Assembly: GCA_910579605.1 (NCBI GenBank)
Contig: CAJTUG010000014.1
Span: 22,655-31,371, forward strand
DNA length: 8,717 nucleotides
Reading direction: 5' to 3'
Origin: an uncultured Muribaculaceae bacterium
Lineage (GTDB): Bacteria; Bacteroidota; Bacteroidia; Bacteroidales; Muribaculaceae
The first letter of the stretch is position 1, and every line of letters starts with the position of its first letter. A program made the translations under genes and the position numbers. Under the pieces are notes generated by a model that saw nothing but the letters and a program-made list of their open reading frames with translations, was not told the DNA's origin and ran no database searches. Positions 6,525 through 8,717 of this stretch are shown one piece after another.

Positions 6525-7487
6525 ATGGAACATATCATTTTATATGCCATTGTCCCTATCATCGTGGTGATGTTAGCGGGTTATATCTCTGGCAAAAGGG
6601 GGATTTTCTCTGGCCAAGACGCTAAAAAGTTCAACAAAGTTGTGCTCGACTATGCGTTGCCGGCTGCGTTGTTCGTTTCTATTGTGCAAGCAAGCCGAGA
6701 AATGTTGGCCAAGGATGTCAAACTATCATTAGTTGCTCTAATCGGTATAATGGCATGCTTTATGCTGGTTTATTTTGTTTTCTTGATGTTCAAGAAAAAT
6801 ACCGGCGCAGACGCTGCTGTTTCGGCTCTTATCAGTGGTTCTCCTACAATCGGATTTCTTGGATTTGCCGTATTGGAGCCTATTTTCGGCACAAATCCTT
6901 CGGTAGCGCTTGTTGTTGCTATTGTTGGTATTGTGGTAAACGCTGTCGGTATTCCGGTTGGTTTGTCGCTAATGAATGCTTCTCTTGAAAAACAGAATCC
7001 TTCTGGGAAAAAGCAAAGCGCCTGGAAACCTGTAATACATGCGCTGGAGCAACCCGTCGCCTGGGCTCCTATACTTGCCGTGGTATGGGTACTTGTCGGT
7101 ATACCTTGGCCAGAATGGGCAAGCCCATCTTTTGATCTTATAAAAGGTGCTAATGCATCAATGGCAGTTTTTTCTGCCGGTATTACATTATCGGCAATCA
7201 AAATCCAGATTAATTGGCAAGCAGTTCTTGGGGCTATACTTAAGATGGTTGTAATGCCTTTGGTAATACTTGTAATGGGTCTGCTTGTCCATATGGATCC
7301 GCTAAATCTTAAGATGCTTGTTGTGGCAGCCGCTTTGCCGCCGGCATTCTCAGGCATTATTATTGCCGACGAATACGACACATATGTTGCAACCGGAACA
7401 TCCTCTTTAACCCTTTCTGTTATATTGTTCATAGGATTCTGTCCATTATGGATATGGCTCACCGATTTGGCTCTTAAGATGTTCTGA
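6525..7487 (+). CDS. AEC-family permease (YfdV-like), putative oxalate/formate transporter
   Basis: This is a 320-residue inner-membrane carrier of the auxin-efflux-carrier family (PF03547 type), with about ten hydrophobic helices arranged as two five-helix halves around a hydrophilic loop near 151-173. Family signatures include the LDYALPAALF stretch at 41-50 in the N-half and SPTIGFLG at 106-113. GANASMAVFSAGI at 208-220 and the closing YDTYVATGTSSLTLS at 284-298 belong to the C-half. Bacterial members move small carboxylates such as malonate or malate. E. coli yfdV follows frc and oxc in the same order, so export of formate or entry of oxalate is a reasonable inference, but the direction and substrate cannot be read from sequence. 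It is the last gene of the operon and is followed by a terminator-like hairpin. The start ATG has only an AT-rich leader. Confidence 0.88.
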   Translation: MEHIILYAIVPIIVVMLAGYISGKRGIFSGQDAKKFNKVVLDYALPAALFVSIVQASREMLAKDVKLSLVALIGIMACFMLVYFVFLMFKKNTGADAAVSALISGSPTIGFLGFAVLEPIFGTNPSVALVVAIVGIVVNAVGIPVGLSLMNASLEKQNPSGKKQSAWKPVIHALEQPVAWAPILAVVWVLVGIPWPEWASPSFDLIKGANASMAVFSAGITLSAIKIQINWQAVLGAILKMVVMPLVILVMGLLVHMDPLNLKMLVVAAALPPAFSGIIIADEYDTYVATGTSSLTLSVILFIGFCPLWIWLTDLALKMF

Positions 7488-7506
7488 TAAATAATACATA
7501 ATACTT

Positions 7507-7537
7507 GCACGCCGGGAGAATATGCCTTCTGGCGTGC
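7507..7537 (+). terminator. Probable terminator of the oxalate operon
   Basis: GCACGCCGGGAG at 7507-7518 pairs with CTTCTGGCGTGC at 7526-7537 over 12 bp, two of them G-U, with a 7-nt loop. It lies 19 nt after the AEC stop. An eight-T run occurs at 7554-7561, too far for a textbook terminator but downstream of it. A new promoter begins directly after the hairpin, which supports this as the operon end. Confidence 0.65.
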
Positions 7538-7540
7538 TTG

Positions 7541-7572
7541 CTTGTATACTATCTTTTTTTTGTGTATTTTTG
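7541..7572 (+). promoter_or_regulatory. Promoter for the FKBP gene
   Basis: CTTG at 7541-7544 (three of four bases of TTTG) and TATTTTTG at 7565-7572 (full TAnnTTTG match) are 20 nt apart. Transcription would begin near 7579, about 12 nt before the ATG at 7591. This decides the start of the next gene: the in-frame ATG at 7522 lies upstream of the promoter, within the terminator hairpin loop. Confidence 0.65.
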
Positions 7573-7590
7573 CAGAAAATATCATTGCAA

Positions 7591-7989
7591 ATGGCAAATC
7601 AGGAATACATACAGAAAAACCGTCTTTGGTTGGCTTCAAAGGCTCTTGAACAAGGCGTGATGCCCATAGACAAGGGTATTTATTATAAAGTGCTGAAAGC
7701 CGGAAACAAAAATGGCATATCGCCTTCGCGTAATAGCGTGGTAACCGTACACTATACGGGTAAGACCATAAACGGCAAGACTTTTGATAGCAGCCGTGGA
7801 GGTACAGCCCCGGCATTCCGACTGAGCCAATTGATAACCGGGTGGATTATAGCCTTGCAGAAAATGCGTCCGGGCGACAGATGGGAAATATACATACCTG
7901 CAGAATATGCATATGGTAAATTCAGCCAACCAGGTATTCCTGGAGGTTCCACTCTTATTTTTGATATTGAACTTTTAGGATTCTGTTGA
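7591..7989 (+). CDS. FKBP-type peptidyl-prolyl cis-trans isomerase, cytoplasmic
   Basis: This single-domain FKBP of 132 residues catalyses cis-trans isomerisation of prolyl bonds. A short helical N-terminal segment (about 1-27) precedes the fold. FKBP12-like active-site residues are all present: Tyr55 in VTVHYTGK, Phe65-Asp66 in GKTFDSS, Trp85 in ITGWIIAL, Tyr107 in AEYAYG and Phe124 in LIFDIEL. There is no signal peptide or lipobox from this start, unlike many Bacteroidales FKBPs. The frame is open further up to an ATG at 7522, which would add 23 hydrophobic residues resembling a signal peptide, but the promoter position argues against it. The gene is 24 bp before bioG and may be co-transcribed with it. 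Any link with oxalate metabolism is unlikely. Confidence 0.92.
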   Translation: MANQEYIQKNRLWLASKALEQGVMPIDKGIYYKVLKAGNKNGISPSRNSVVTVHYTGKTINGKTFDSSRGGTAPAFRLSQLITGWIIALQKMRPGDRWEIYIPAEYAYGKFSQPGIPGGSTLIFDIELLGFC

Positions 7990-8013
7990 TTTTTCGGGAG
8001 CGCTATATTTTAG

Positions 8014-8717
8014 ATGAAAAGTAAACTCGTCTCCGATACCGGTTCTGAAAGGTTGATTCTTTTTTTTGCCGGTTGGGCAATGGACTGTAATCCTTTCAAA
8101 TCATTGCGTCGTCCTGGCTACGATGTCATGGTGGTATGGGATTATACGACCATGGATTTTCCTGTTGTAAATCTTGACAGATATTCAGAAATTTGCGTAG
8201 TCGCATGGTCATTAGGGGTAGTAGCTGCCGATTTGATTGGCAAAGTTATTGTCGATAAAGTAACACGTTGTATAGCAATAAACGGAACTCTCAAACCTGT
8301 TGATGATATCATAGGAATCCCCGAAAGAGTATTTGCCGGAACTCTTGCAAATTTAGACACAAGAAACCTCAGTAAATTCTATCGACGAATATGTAATTCA
8401 AAGGATAGATATACTCAGTTTTCTTGTAATATTCCACAAAGGGATTTGGCAGATATAACAGCAGAGTTAAAGGCATTTTATCCGGAGATAATAGAAGCTC
8501 CAGGCAATTTAAACTGGGATTTAGCTATTATATCGCAGGCAGATTCTATATTCCCCCCCGAGAATATGGTAAAGGCCTGGAAAAACGTTCCGACAGTTTT
8601 AATAGATCAGCCGCATTTTCCTGGAATACAAGAAATTTTAGACCGATTTATTATCGACAAAGAATTAACAGGAGAAAGATTTGAGACCGGTCAGAATACC
8701 TATAACGATGTTGCGTC
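8014..8717 (+). CDS. bioG: BioG pimeloyl-ACP methyl ester esterase, apparently fused to BioC (runs off right edge)
   Basis: BioG (DUF452) hydrolyses pimeloyl-ACP methyl ester, releasing pimeloyl-ACP for biotin synthesis. The frame starts at the ATG at 8014 and is open to the window end, giving 234 complete codons. FFAGWAMD at 17-24 is the oxyanion strand, WSLGV with Ser66 is the nucleophile elbow, and NGTLKPVDDIIGIP at 90-103 is characteristic of BioG. Asp177 in SQADSIFPPENM and His201 in DQPHFP complete the triad. BioG normally ends near residue 215. Here the reading continues with a RFETGQNTYNDVA stretch (residues 222-234), which looks like the N-terminus of the malonyl-ACP methyltransferase BioC. 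A BioG-BioC fusion, joining methylation and demethylation steps, is therefore inferred. It follows the FKBP gene by 24 bp with no separate promoter or terminator seen. Confidence 0.85.
   Translation, partial: MKSKLVSDTGSERLILFFAGWAMDCNPFKSLRRPGYDVMVVWDYTTMDFPVVNLDRYSEICVVAWSLGVVAADLIGKVIVDKVTRCIAINGTLKPVDDIIGIPERVFAGTLANLDTRNLSKFYRRICNSKDRYTQFSCNIPQRDLADITAELKAFYPEIIEAPGNLNWDLAIISQADSIFPPENMVKAWKNVPTVLIDQPHFPGIQEILDRFIIDKELTGERFETGQNTYNDVA

Noticed and set aside
7522..7590. Upstream ATG giving the FKBP a 23-residue hydrophobic N-terminus
   Set aside because: The ATG is in the loop of the operon terminator and upstream of a good promoter whose start would be near 7579. The apparent signal peptide is read from promoter and T-run DNA.
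6770..7816. Long minus-strand open frame of 348 codons opposite the AEC and FKBP genes
   Set aside because: It spans two well-recognised plus-strand genes, a terminator and a promoter, and its translation shows no family features. It is an antisense shadow.
1..8717. CRISPR arrays, tRNA or rRNA genes, insertion sequences, phage or toxin-antitoxin genes
   Set aside because: I found no repeat-spacer pattern, RNA-gene core, transposase motif or terminal inverted repeats. The window looks like ordinary chromosomal and metabolic DNA.

Overview
The window reads as a piece of a Bacteroidota chromosome, most likely Bacteroidales and possibly Muribaculaceae (S24-7). Three things suggest this. Promoters match the Bacteroidota -33 TTTG / -7 TAnnTTTG pattern, genes start after A-rich leaders without Shine-Dalgarno sequences, and the oxalate genes have a composition and style typical of gut Bacteroidales. 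The family-level guess rests on remembered reports of frc/oxc in S24-7 genomes; no search was possible.

Layout. Positions 1-585 (minus) hold the N-terminal third of RecJ, running off the left edge. Positions 819-1568 (minus) hold a YqiA-like alpha/beta hydrolase with an extra N-terminal segment. A 281-bp divergent intergenic region (1569-1849) carries a very clear promoter for the next operon, a perfect 14-bp palindrome over that promoter, and several other short repeats. Positions 1850-7487 (plus) hold a four-gene oxalate operon: a FucP/FHS-type MFS transporter, formyl-CoA:oxalate CoA-transferase (frc), oxalyl-CoA decarboxylase (oxc) and an AEC-family permease. Positions 7591-7989 hold a small cytoplasmic FKBP prolyl isomerase with its own promoter. 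From 8014 to the right edge is a BioG-type pimeloyl-ACP methyl ester esterase whose frame runs on into what looks like the start of BioC.

How the genes work together. Frc moves CoA from formyl-CoA to oxalate. Oxc decarboxylates oxalyl-CoA to formyl-CoA and CO2, regenerating the CoA donor. The net result is oxalate plus a proton giving formate plus CO2. The two transporters that bracket the enzymes presumably handle oxalate entry and formate exit. The frc-oxc-AEC order matches the E. coli yfdW-yfdU-yfdV block. The leading MFS gene is a FucP-like protein rather than an OxlT-like one, and the two acidic residues used for proton coupling in FucP appear to be Asn here.

Each junction of the operon contains a strong hairpin. 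The MFS-frc gap can also fold as a larger structure that reaches to 3 nt from the frc start codon. The most interesting leads are the unusual transporter, the promoter palindrome, the structured frc leader, the altered glycine loop of Frc and the apparent BioG-BioC fusion.
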